From assembly GCA_037447655.1 (NCBI GenBank), contig JBBHKE010003167.1:101206-165205 (forward strand): DNA of 64,000 bases. The letters run 5' to 3'. Below, one piece after another: positions 22,623-32,205 of the stretch (position 1 is the stretch's first letter; every line of letters starts with the position of its first letter). Origin of the DNA: Zygnema cylindricum. Its lineage: Eukaryota; Streptophyta; Zygnematophyceae; Zygnematales; Zygnemataceae. The translations under genes and the position numbers were made by a program. The notes beneath the pieces are model-generated. The model saw only the letters and a list, made by a program, of their open reading frames with translations, was not told the DNA's origin and did not search any database.

Positions 22623-23832
22623 GCGTCGCAATCATGTTGGAGATTTTTCGAGTTCCCCTTGCAAGCTAAGTCTCACACAGTAGAAAAGCTTTCCGTGCTT
22701 TTACCTCATCAACAAATGGTTACTTTTCATGCAACAGAAAATGCGTCATCAATTTTGAATGGTGCTTCATCTACGAAACTTACAAGTTACTTCAACTTAT
22801 GTGCCAATGATGAGACCGCACGCTCCCTTTTGTATCCAGAATCCCCAAACATTACATTTAGAAGAATAAACATTTGCAAAAGCAAGCAAGAGTTAATCTA
22901 AGTGTCATAGGGAGAATGGTTACTTGCTCACCAATTGAACCCGAACGTTATTACCTGCGTTTGTTACTTTGCTGTCGACGAGGACCAGTGTCCTACAAAG
23001 ATTTGTGTACTATCAAAGGTGTCGAATATGGCACATTTGCAGAAGCCCCAAGTGTTATGGGACTTCGCGATGATGATGTAGAGTGGGGAAAATGCATGGA
23101 AGAAGCGGTACCATTCCAAATGCCAAAACAACTTCAACACTTATTTGCCACAATCCTCTTGTGCGCTAATCTTCAATCCGCAAAATCGTTATGGGAAAAA
23201 CACTTCAAGGACATGTTTGGGGATATCCACCATAGAAATCTCGCGAATTATATAGCTCATGAGTCGCGTAACAATGAGAATCTTCAACGAGAAGAAGAAT
23301 ACCAGACTCTATTGGACATCGAACAATTCTTACGTGGGGGTGGTAAATCGCTTACGGACTTTCCAACTCTACCCCAATTGGCACACTATGTAGAGCAACT
23401 CATTCGTCAAACACAACGTTGAAATCCATTAATAGACCCCGGAAAATCTTACAATCTTCAAGACATGACTAGAGTGTTATCTTCAGTTACCACACTCAAT
23501 GTGGAACAACAAGAAGCACATGACGTAGTTACAAATGCAGTGCAAGAAACGTTGAAGACCGAAACTTGTTTTTTTCTTGATGGACCAGGAGGTACTAGAA
23601 AATCATTTGTCATAGAGAAGATTTTGGCAAAAGTGCGTACTAACGGTAAAATATCTATTGCCGTTGCTGCAAGTGGTATAGTAGCGTTGTTACTCACATG
23701 AGAAAAGACAATGCACTCAAGGTTTAAGCTTCCATTAGATATAGATGCTCAATCCACATGCAATATATCCTCTCAATTAACTCTTGTAGAACTATTACCT
23801 CAAACCTCTCTAATCGTTTGGGATGAAGTTTC
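22623..23832 (+). pseudogene. Helitron RepHel, linker and helicase motifs I-II
   Basis: After the TATCT duplication the frame reads ASQSCWRFFEFPLQ and then LPHQQMVTFHATENA. It continues in open stretches (22874-23422) through GRMVTCSPIEPERYYLRLLL, GPVSYKDLCTIKG and LWEKHFKDMFGDI, all typical of Helitron RepHel between Rep and helicase. At 23465-23701 it reaches LNVEQQEAHDVV and FFLDGPGGTRKSFV. This is the Walker A motif, with Arg and Ser where GPGGTGKT is usual. VWDEVS at about 23815-23832 is Walker B. The solo LTR (TSD GTTTC) is inserted inside Walker B. Stops lie near 23421 and 23700. Confidence 0.88.
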
Positions 23833-24823
23833 TGCAACTCTGAGACCTCCATTGGTACTCAGAGTAGGCAGCTTGCTAGAAGCCTCTAGGATAACCTCAG
23901 TTCTTTAAGCTTTGTCTGAATATTGCTGACACCGTGACAGAATACAGACTAACCAAACTGCACCCCTTGGAAGGGCTGACTCGCTTGAGTCTGCCACAAA
24001 AAGAATCATTGAATTTGCTCCCCTGAGCAGTTAATTATCAATGGTCAAAGATGACCCTTTTATACAAGAGCTCTCTAAGAGAGAGGCGGCTACCTCTAAT
24101 TTTCTAAGTCCTAAACCCCTCTCTAAACCCTCTCTCTACTGATGTACGGAGCCAGTCAATTGAGTGTACAGTACAGAAAGGTACTTGGTCCGAAGTACTT
24201 TCTGTACGGCCATTGAACGACATGGCCAAAAAGACGACGATTGCCATATCTGGGTTCGCCATAAAATTTCCGGAGATGTCGTTATCCAATGTCATGCTGC
24301 CATGTGTCACCTGTTGTGGTTATGACCGCAAACCGCCAAATCAACCATTCCGCAATGCCGGTTTCTTTCTCCGTCGTTAGATTTGATGTCGGCTTTAATT
24401 TATAGCCGTTAAAATACAAGTACTACATTTCCGGTGTAATTCTATTTTAACTGTGTTTGTGTGATTGTGGTCCGTTTGTCAGTAAGTCGAATTTCTCTAT
24501 TTCGTCATCTTTAAGAAGTTATCCTACCCTATATACTTCAGCACTGGTCTTAGACTACAGGGTAAGACTAACGGCTACTTTGACGGATGGTGGGTACCAG
24601 ATCAAATCCTGGGTCCGTCAATCCTTTTGGTAAGTTTGCCAAGGATCTGCCTTCTGACTCTAGAATGAGCATAGGCAGCCATTGCTCTAGCTTCCTCTCC
24701 AGCCTTTAGTGACTACGACAAGTATAGGGGCTAAAGAGAGAAGCTAGAAGAAGGCTGCCTCTGATTTTTTCTGCTCCTATTTAAATCATTTAAATAACCT
24801 AGAAAATACCTTTAATTTCAACA
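23833..24823 (-). mobile_element. Solo LTR of the same copia family (TSD GTTTC)
   Basis: A single 991-bp LTR starts TGCAACTCTGAGACCTCC and ends AATTTCAACA. GTTTC flanks it at 23828-23832 and 24824-24828, so it is a true solo LTR left by recombination between two LTRs and not a fragment. It carries the family's internal landmarks: a GTAC hairpin (about 24168-24212) and the TTGACGGA...TCCGTCAA hairpin (about 24578-24622) enclosing CCAGATCAAATCCTGG. Confidence 0.95.
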
Positions 24824-24828
24824 GTTTC

Positions 24829-24999
24829 AATGTCTCATCGACATCTACTTGAGGCAGTGGATACAACATTGTAAGATTTACGAAAAGATCACAAACCATT
24901 TGGGAATCTAGTGTTTCTCATAGCGGGCGATTTTCGCCAATGCCTCCCAGTTATTCAAAAAGCCACAGATGCTCAAATCATCGCAGCATGCCTTAAAAA
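24829..24999 (+). pseudogene. Helitron helicase segment, motifs II-III
   Basis: The frame continues from VWDEVS into MSHRHLLEAVD, then a TAA, then DLRKDHKPFGN. FLIAGDFRQCLPVIQKATDAQIIAACLKN follows, with the GDFRQ..PV motif III of PIF1-type Helitron helicases. Copia 3 (TSD AAAAA) is inserted right after the LKN codons. Confidence 0.88.
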
Positions 25000-26172
25000 T
25001 GAAACTCTGAGACCTCTATTGGCCCTCAGAGTAAGCATATCCAAAAGAAGTTAATCTAGATAGTGCCGACTCCAAGGTTATATAAACCCAAATGACTGAC
25101 CCCTTGACAGTCAGAACCCCAATATAGATTCACCCTTGTGAAATAACACTTTCTGCGTGCTCAGTTCCACCACAAAATGGAAAGTTAGAATATGAGATTT
25201 GGACACATTCACCCACTTTGACTTTCCCTTAGAAATACAGCCACCTTGGCAAACAAAAATTCTTACCGACTACACCTCTGTGTAGCCTAGACTCCCCTGA
25301 GTGCGCAGCAAAAAGAATCATTGAAAATGGTCAAGTAAATTGACAGTTATGGCTGGCCAAAGTTTGCAATTTATACAAGGTGCTCTTTGGGAGAGGCAGC
25401 TACCTACCTAAAATTTTCTAAGTCCTATTCCCCCTCTAAAACTCTATCTACTGAAGTACGGCACCAATCAAATTATTGTGTCGTATAGAAAAGTACAGGT
25501 GTCGGTGTACTTTATGTACGGCCATTGTACAACATGGCCAAAATGTCGACACGTGTCAAATCAGGATTTGTTCCCGTAATCTCCGGAGTTCTCGTAATCG
25601 AATGGTATCACGCCACGTGTCACCTGATGTGGCAATGACCGTAAAACGCCAAAAGTACCTTTTTTGTGATCGCGGCGCCTATCGCGGCCGTCCGATCAAA
25701 ACCGGATATAATATTAGCCGCTAAAATTCGACGCGCGGTATTTGTTTCGCGGCGAAATAAGTGCGCGATATCTGTTTCATAAAACATCGAAACCGTACTC
25801 CGTACTACCTAAAATTGTTTCCATGTACTACATATCTATTTCCCGTTAAACGAACTAGTCTATGTGTTACTATATAAATATTCGTCAAACCCTACATATA
25901 TTAGCATTATTCTAGACTTAACGGCTAGAGCTAACTGCTACTTTGACTAGCGGCAGGTACCAGGATCGAACCCTGCGCCAGTCAGTCTTTTTTATGAACC
26001 TTCTTAATTTACCTGTCTCTCTTGGAGAACTCAGGCAGCCATGACTTTGTCTCCCTATCCAGCCTTCAGTGACTACAACAAGTATGGGGGCTTGGATAAG
26101 GGAGTCAGAGGCAGACTGCCTCTGCTCTTTTTCTATCCTAATACACACCTAGAAAATACTCAAATATCAACA
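25000..26172 (-). repeat. Copia 3 LTR (3' LTR in element sense)
   Basis: TGAAACTCTG...ATATCAACA. It contains the family GTAC hairpin (about 25483-25521) and the tRNA-like hairpin with CCAGGATCGAACCCTG (about 25958-25976). Confidence 0.93.
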
Positions 26173-26201
26173 CTCCCCTTATTTTCTAGTCTATTTTCCT
26201 T

Positions 26202-27300
26202 TCAACTCCCACAAAAAAAAACAAAATACCCCCTCCCAATTTTTTTTGTTTTTTTTTTCCTTTTCCTTTCATAAACCTTTATGACAATGCCCTCACATTT
26301 TAAAAGGTCCATTAGATAAGCTGAAATAAACATTTTATCTTGCTGATCACATTTTTTATCAAGCATCCCAATTTTCATAACCCCGAGCAAAGATTTTATC
26401 CACCTCATCACTTTTTCATCCACACACAACCCGATTTCCCTCTTGCAATCCAAATAGCCAGCCCCATCTCCAATCTGCAACATACACCCAGATGCTAACC
26501 CTTTTACAGGCACACCTTCATAAATACCATCACTCCCTTTAGCGATGTCAAACCCATTACCCGCAAAAATTGAACTTTCCTCACTCTCTCCCATGGATTT
26601 CTTTCCACTCTCTCTTTCTAAATTTATTCCCAATAAGTATTTCTCCTCCCCTAAACCTTTCATTAAATATTCCTCTTCTCCCCTATCCTTTAAAACCTCT
26701 TCGAGTTTCACTTCTCCCCTTTCCTCGGAATCCGTTGAAGTCTCCCTTTCCGACCAGTTTTCTGTTTCCCTATTATCTATAAAATTATCCTCATTAATTT
26801 TATCTTTCCCGTTTTCACTTATGGATCCTAGATCTGACTTTCTCACTTCTAAGTCATACACTCTACACTCCTCGACATCCTCAAGTACCTCCTCTCTCTT
26901 TACTTCCCTTATACCTCCAAAAGCACACTAATGCTTTCGTGGAATTTTTGTGTGCTTTTCTCTCTTCCCAATACTACTAATCCGGAGAAGCTCTAAAATA
27001 TCTTCATCCTCTTTCTCCTCTTCCCCTTCTTCCACCTCATCCACATTCCAACTTCTAAGTTTTTCCAAACAAGGGCATTCCTCCATATAATGACCCGGTT
27101 TCCTTTCAAAAGAAGCAAACCCCTTTTTTTCGTAGCTCCAGTTTCTTTTCCTCTCCCTCTCTTACCACCAAAGTTCCGATAAGGTTTACCTTTGTCTTTC
27201 TTCCCCTCATCACGCTTCCGCTCGTCAACACCGTTCCTCTCATCACGCTTCCGTTAATAACTGTCGTTCCTCTCATCACGCTTTCGCCAATCACCACCAA
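26202..27300 (-). pseudogene. Copia 3 hollowed-out pol remnant
   Basis: The minus strand keeps short in-order pieces of pol joined by charged low-complexity sequence: a Zn-knuckle relic (KPGHYMEEC, first two Cys lost), CAFGGI, the CRVYDLEVRKSDL stretch (compare YRVYDLKREDI in copia 2), the RT segment MKGLGEEKYLLGI, and an RNase H relic (LQIGDGAGY, MRWIKSLLG, CDQQDK). The catalytic residues are gone. The last 219 codons (26861-26202) are open. A 33-bp tandem repeat with units from CTCATCACGCTTCCG (about 27208-27290, plus strand) encodes RKRDER-type repeats. Confidence 0.75.
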
Positions 27301-27354
27301 CTGTAAATGCATTCACCCTGTCACTTCCCCTACGAAGCTCCAAAGTGCTTTCCC

Positions 27355-28110
27355 TCACAGAATTATCCCCATGGTAAAGCTCCAAGTCCATGAGGAGCCA
27401 TCCATTGCTTGCATACGACAAATGATGTTTTCGTACTCATCTGGGAGTTTCATGAGTAGTGTATTAATCTTTCTCACCTCAAATTCTACATATCCCGCAC
27501 TAGCAAGCTCAATATATAGCGCAGCAATATCATTGCAAAACTCTATCATACTACCGGATTTATAAACATAGGCCTCTATTTCTTGTTTTACTAACTGTTG
27601 CCTCTGTATAGTCTCACTCTTATAAATCTGAATTAGTGCTTCCCAGATTTCCGAAGACTTGGTTAGACTTAAAAGACTGATAGCTATGGTCTTAGACACA
27701 TATCTAAGTATGAGATGTTTTGCTATAGTTTTTTTATATTCCCATAATTTTATGTCATTTTCTTCAATTATAATCCCTACAAGAGGTACCATAGCTGAGA
27801 GCCTAGCTCCCCTCACCATAGGTGTCCATTTTTCCTTCTCCCCTATTTCCCCATCCACGGAAAGGTTTTTCCCTTCACCTTCCGTTGCATTTGAACTCCA
27901 GTTGATATTCTAGGCAGCCCCAGATGATTCTCCATAGTATGCTCCTCCCAAGCCAGGCGGCGAACATCTCACTTGTCCCGAAATAATTCCCCATAAGTGC
28001 TTCTCAAAAAGCAATCCCTCCATTGTAAACTCCCAATAAGTGAAGCCTGTTCCATCAAACATAGGCACCCTAGATGGTGGGCCGATAACCTGAAACTCTG
28101 AGACCTCCAT
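27355..28110 (-). CDS. Copia 3 gag
   Basis: From ATG 28110-28108, inside the LTR, the frame reads MEVSEFQVIGPP across the LTR end and primer site and then FDGTGFTYWEF. The main open part (27858-27355) carries LILRYVSKT, LWEYKK, TIQRQQL, YVYKSGSMIEFCNDIAALY and LMKLPDEYENIICRM, collinear with gag of copia 1 and 2. One stop lies near 27912. Gag packages element RNA, and keeping gag while losing pol is the pattern of a TR-GAG parasite. Confidence 0.82.
28076..28090 (-). promoter_or_regulatory. Primer-binding site of copia 3 (half-tRNA iMet type)
   Basis: The minus strand after the LTR is GGTTATCGGCCCACC, 14 of 15 identical to copia 2. Confidence 0.8.
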
Positions 28111-29263
28111 TGGCCCTCAGAGTCAGCAGATCCAAAAGAAGCTAATCTACATAGTGCCGACTCCAAGTTGATATAAACCCAAATGACAGACCCCTTAGCA
28201 GTCAAAACCCCAATATAGATTCACCCTTGTGAAATAACACTTTCTGCGTGCTCAGTTCCACCACAAAATGGAAAGTTAGAATATGAGATTTGGACACATT
28301 CACCCACTTTGACTTTCCCTTAGAAATACCGCCACCTTGGCAAACAAAAATTCTTACCGACTACACCTCTGTGTAGCCTAGACTCCCCTGAGTGCGCAGC
28401 AAAAAGAATCATTGAAAATGGTCAAGTAAATTGACAGTTATGGCTGGCCAAAGTTTGCAATTTATACAAGGTGCTCTCTGGGAGAGGCAGCTACCTACCC
28501 AAAATTTTCTAAGTCCTATTCCCCCTCTAAAACTCTATCTACTGAAGTACGGCACCAATCAAATTATTGTGTCGTATAGAAAAGTACAGGTGTCGGTGTA
28601 CTTTATGTACGGCCATTGTACAACATGGCCAAAATGTCGACACGTGTCAAATCAGGATTTTTTCCTGTAATCTCCGGAGTTCTCGTAATCCAATGGTATC
28701 ACGCCACGTGTCATCTGATGTGGCAATGACCGTAAAACGCCAAAAGTACCTTTTTTGTGATCGCGGCGCCTATCGCGGCCTTCCGATCAAAACCAGATAT
28801 AATCATAGCCGCTAAAATTCGACGCGCGGTATTTGTTTCGCGGCGAAATAAGTGCGCGATATCTGTTTCATAAAACATCGAAACCGTACTCCGTACTACC
28901 TAAAATTGTTTCCATGTACTACATATCTATTTCCCGTTAAACGAACTAGTCTATGTGTTACTATATAAATATTCGTCAAACCCTACATATATTAGCATTA
29001 TTCTAGACTTAACGGCTAGAGCTAACTGCTACTTTGACTAGCGGCAGGTACCAGGATCGAACCCTGCGCCAGTCAGTCTTTTTTATGAACCTTCTTAATT
29101 TACCTGTCTCTCTTGGAGAACTCAGGCAGCCATGACTTTGTCTCCCTATCCAGCCTTCAGTGACTACAACAAGTATGGGGGCTTGGATAAGGGAGTCAGA
29201 GGCAGACTGCCTCTGCTCTTTTTCTATCCTAATACACATCGAGAAAATACCCAAATATCAACA
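28091..29263 (-). repeat. Copia 3 LTR (5' LTR in element sense)
   Basis: Partner of 25000-26172, equal length, with about two dozen substitutions visible and no length change. The presumed gag start codon lies 20 bp inside it. Confidence 0.93.
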
Positions 29264-29268
29264 AAAAA

Positions 29269-30468
29269 CAGTCCCCAATGGCAAAAATTCAAACAACTTC
29301 ATCTGAAAATAAATATGTGTGTTCGCACAACTCAATATGACATTGCTGCCTCAACACTTCAAGAATTCGCCGACTTCTTCCTTCAAGTTGGGGAAGGGCG
29401 ACACAAACCACACCCACAGTTAGCACCAGAGTACATAATGCTCCCGAAAGATATAGTGCTGCATAGAAGCAATGACACAAATACAAACTTGGAAAACCTC
29501 ATTCAATGCACTTTTCCAGACGTAACAACGCAATACATTCGCGATGCATACTTCTCTGATCGTGCTATACTATCTCCTCGCAATGTGGATGTTAACATCG
29601 TCAACAACTTGGTGATGGAGAAAATACCAGAACAAGAGCATGAATACATTTCGGTGGACTCAGTGGAAAGCGAAGAACCTGACCAGCAATTGTTGTTGCC
29701 ACAAGAATTCCTCAACTCCTTAACGATCAGCGGCATCCCACCGCACATCCTGAAACTAAAAATAGTTAAGGCCAATTTTTCTCCGAACTTCATTCATCAC
29801 ACAGTTGTTTGAGTCTCTAAATGCCAATATGAAAATTTACTTCATCAACAATCCACAATGTATAATGTCTATGATTAAATTCAAATTATTATCTCAAATA
29901 ACAGAATTATATGTTAAATACATGTTCTTTAACATGATTCAAATTTATGCAAGTTTTCATGGTTATTTATCAGTTGAAACATCAGTATAAACATGCACGT
30001 ACATACAAACCACAATGTATAATTTCAATAAATTAAATTTTATGAACAAAAAACATATAGTGAGTTATTCAATACATATTAATTAACATTTATCAATCTG
30101 AAACAGGCACACTTATCATTCTACTGCGTAATATCAACTGCGAAAAATGACTTTGTAATGGAACCAAACTTCTAGTTGTGGGTCTTGCCAAAAATTGCAT
30201 TTACGCAAAAATACTCACTGGTGTTGCACGAAACACCGACATTTTTACTCCGCGTATTCCGATGATCAGCAACGAAAAAACTTTGCCATTCCAAATCAAA
30301 CGTCGACAATTTCCAGTACACGTAGGATTTGCCATGACAATCAACAAAGCACAAGGACAATCAATACACCACTAGGGTATGTATTTGCCCCAATCAGTGT
30401 TTGCACACGGACAACTATGTGTGGCATTGTCGCGAGTTACTTCACTCGCCTGATTGAAGAACCGATAC
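29269..30468 (+). pseudogene. Helitron helicase, C-terminal motifs
   Basis: The frame at about 29269-29812 reads LQEFADFFLQVGEGRH, then LHRSNDTNTNLENLIQCTFPD and RAILSPRNVDVNIVNN, typical of PIF1-type Helitron helicases (motif IV region), and HEYISVDSVES. A block of about 350 bp of AT-rich sequence (29815-30165) with stops follows. Then come NGTKLLVVGLAKNCIYAKILTG, RRQFPVHVGFAMTINKAQGQ (motif V) and, in another frame at about 30380-30468, VFAHGQLCVALSRVTS (motif VI). These end the helicase. Confidence 0.88.
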
Positions 30469-30534
30469 TTGAGGATGAAAACGGAACGTATACTAAAAAT
30501 GTTGTTTACAAAAGTGTTATTAATCCATAGTGTA

Positions 30535-31183
30535 CATCAGTTAAATTATAAGCGACACAAGTAGACAAATGATATGCTAAGGTTTTGATTTCAAATGCAT
30601 TTTGTGTTACAAAACACACCAACATGAAATCTGTAGCTAAAAATAAACATTTGATTTCTGACAGTTACACATAGATATATGCGGGCTAGTTAAGTATAGT
30701 TAGTCAGTTAACATTGCTAGAGCAACACGACACTAAACGTTGTTACAAAGGTGACACTCAGTCATCAATAAACCCATTTAATCTCAACTTCAATATTTCT
30801 GATCAAAGTATTGATCTTAAGAAGATCACATGAACAGCCCATAACACAACTTACGATAGGACAATTTGTCATATTAGCGTCTGCAATTTTGAAGGCCACA
30901 CTAAATAAAGCCTCAAATTGACCAACCAGGTTGCCCGTCCGCGTTTTTTTTATTTTTTTCCGGGTTTTCTTTCCGGCAGAATGTCATCCTACGTCGCGTC
31001 AGTTCGCTAAAAAATTTCGTTAGGTGGCGTGCGCTGTACTATGATCATACGTCATATTCGTACGATCGTACAAGAGTGTCCGCAACGCACACCCATACAA
31101 TATGCCTACTCTACTCGAGTTTAGTGCCAAGTTTTGTGCGCCTACCAAAGGCCTACCATAAAAACGCCTACTTTTGAACTATG
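30535..31183. repeat. End of Helitron region and truncated copy of transposon G
   Basis: 30535-30800 is AT-rich; no Helitron 3' hairpin with CTRR end could be assigned. From about 30820 (AGAAGATCACATGAACAGCC) to 31183 (TTTGAACTATG) the sequence matches the two outer parts of transposon G (46559-48163), without the MITE E that splits G. The left end of G is missing here. The site matching the MITE E insertion is at 30999-31001. Confidence 0.7.
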
Positions 31184-32088
31184 GTTTGAAATCCTTTAAA
31201 TAGCTTGAATTTATGTTCGTCTGCAGCCTTGAACGAGTGAACGGCGTGTCCCTCGGGCGACGTCAGAAAAAAACAAGATATAAATGAGGAGTGAACAAAG
31301 AAAAATCTCGCACGGTATGTATTTTTTGGCACAGGAAACAAGTAGAAAAAGTTTGCACTTTAAAGGCACAGTTAGCCTTAGAGAATTTGAGCTACGGTAC
31401 ATCGTGAATCACTATTAGGGTATGGTTACATTGGACGAAAAGTGAGGTTTAATATAGAATTTTGTACTTGCCCGTACCATGCCGTACTATACTCTCGTGA
31501 GTTTCTTGAAAACAACATTACAGAAAACAAGATTACGATTCTCCAAGTATCCGAGAGAAGACATCGACCGTCCGATTACATTTTGGTCTTCATCTGCAAA
31601 GCAATCGCTCCATCCGCCTCTTTATTGGTGAACCCACCTCGCGGAGGTGGGTTCACCATTACAGAACCAGTCAATTCGCTACACATGGACGAAAGACACG
31701 TGTGTCGATGAAAAATGAAAATTTTCACACGTCCCCAAAGTCACGTGCCTTCGGACAAGGTGATCGTAAAATTTTTGCCGAAAATGAAATATTGTTTTTT
31801 CTTGAAAATCAGCAGAGTGGAGGAGATCTTTGAGGTACATTGACGCGGTACACTTGTGAAGTACACGTATGTAATACGCAAGTACGGATTTCCATACGAA
31901 AATGGTCGGTTTCCAGATCTGTGACGATTTTAGAGATTTGATCGTCAACTTACGTGGAACCACTCAAATCAGAACACGTACGTAAAAACTTGTTTATAGA
32001 CGATACGCGATGTAACCGAGGCCTCTGTAATACACAAATTTTGTTGTCCGTACTATTACAAAGACCTCTTGATGCAACCATACCCTTA
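31184..32088. repeat. Repeat unit X, copy 2 (empty site for MITE A, carries MITE B)
   Basis: Matches 2607-4323. The TTA at 31378-31380 corresponds to the site where copy 1 has the 827-bp MITE A. It abuts the right end of the truncated transposon G copy exactly after TTTGAACTATG. Confidence 0.75.
31418..32085. mobile_element. MITE B copy 2 (TSD TTA)
   Basis: This 668-bp element starts GGGTATGGTTACATTGG and ends AACCATACCC, with TTA at 31415-31417 and 32086-32088. The hairpin at 31627-31657 has 13-base arms GGTGAACCCACCT/AGGTGGGTTCACC around CGCGG. Confidence 0.9.
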
Positions 32089-32205
32089 GAGTCCATGTTT
32101 TTTAAACGTGCACACAAACTCTTCACCGTGCACACTGGTGCACACATACTTTTTACCGTGCACACATGTCCGATTTTCGATTGAATACCGCCGGTCCTTA
32201 CCTTA

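Larger units (their letters stand above)
25000..29263 (-). mobile_element. Copia element 3, non-autonomous gag-only derivative (TSD AAAAA)
   Basis: This 4264-bp element has 1173-bp LTRs (25000-26172 and 28091-29263) that differ at roughly 2% of sites by eye. AAAAA flanks it at 24995-24999 and 29264-29268. The internal region is only 1918 bp. It keeps gag and small remnants of pol but lacks protease, integrase core and most of reverse transcriptase. The primer site (28076-28090) and polypurine tract (26173) are retained, so it could be mobilised in trans. This matches the class of terminal-repeat retrotransposons with a GAG domain (TR-GAG). Confidence 0.93.
6830..30534 (+). mobile_element. Degenerate Helitron with RepHel gene, split by four LTR insertions
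   Basis: About 5.5 kb of Helitron coding sequence is scattered over 23.7 kb. In order it encodes Arg/Lys-rich N-terminal repeats, the Cys-rich N-terminal domain, the HUH replication initiator (Rep) and a PIF1-like helicase. The pieces are 6830-9138, 15487-16170, 22623-23832, 24829-24999 and 29269-30468. The gaps are LTR elements with 5-bp target duplications, and the protein reads on when one TSD copy is removed. Several in-frame stops (for example near 6930, 8765, 8888, 9065 and 24875) show the Helitron itself is dead. Exact 5' TC and 3' hairpin-CTRR ends were not located, so the outer limits are approximate. Confidence 0.88.

Noticed and set aside
25915-25990. Possible tRNA gene in the copia 3 LTR
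   Set aside because: The T-arm-like hairpin and B box are present, but no acceptor stem, D arm and anticodon arm close into a cloverleaf, so it is reported as tRNA-like only.
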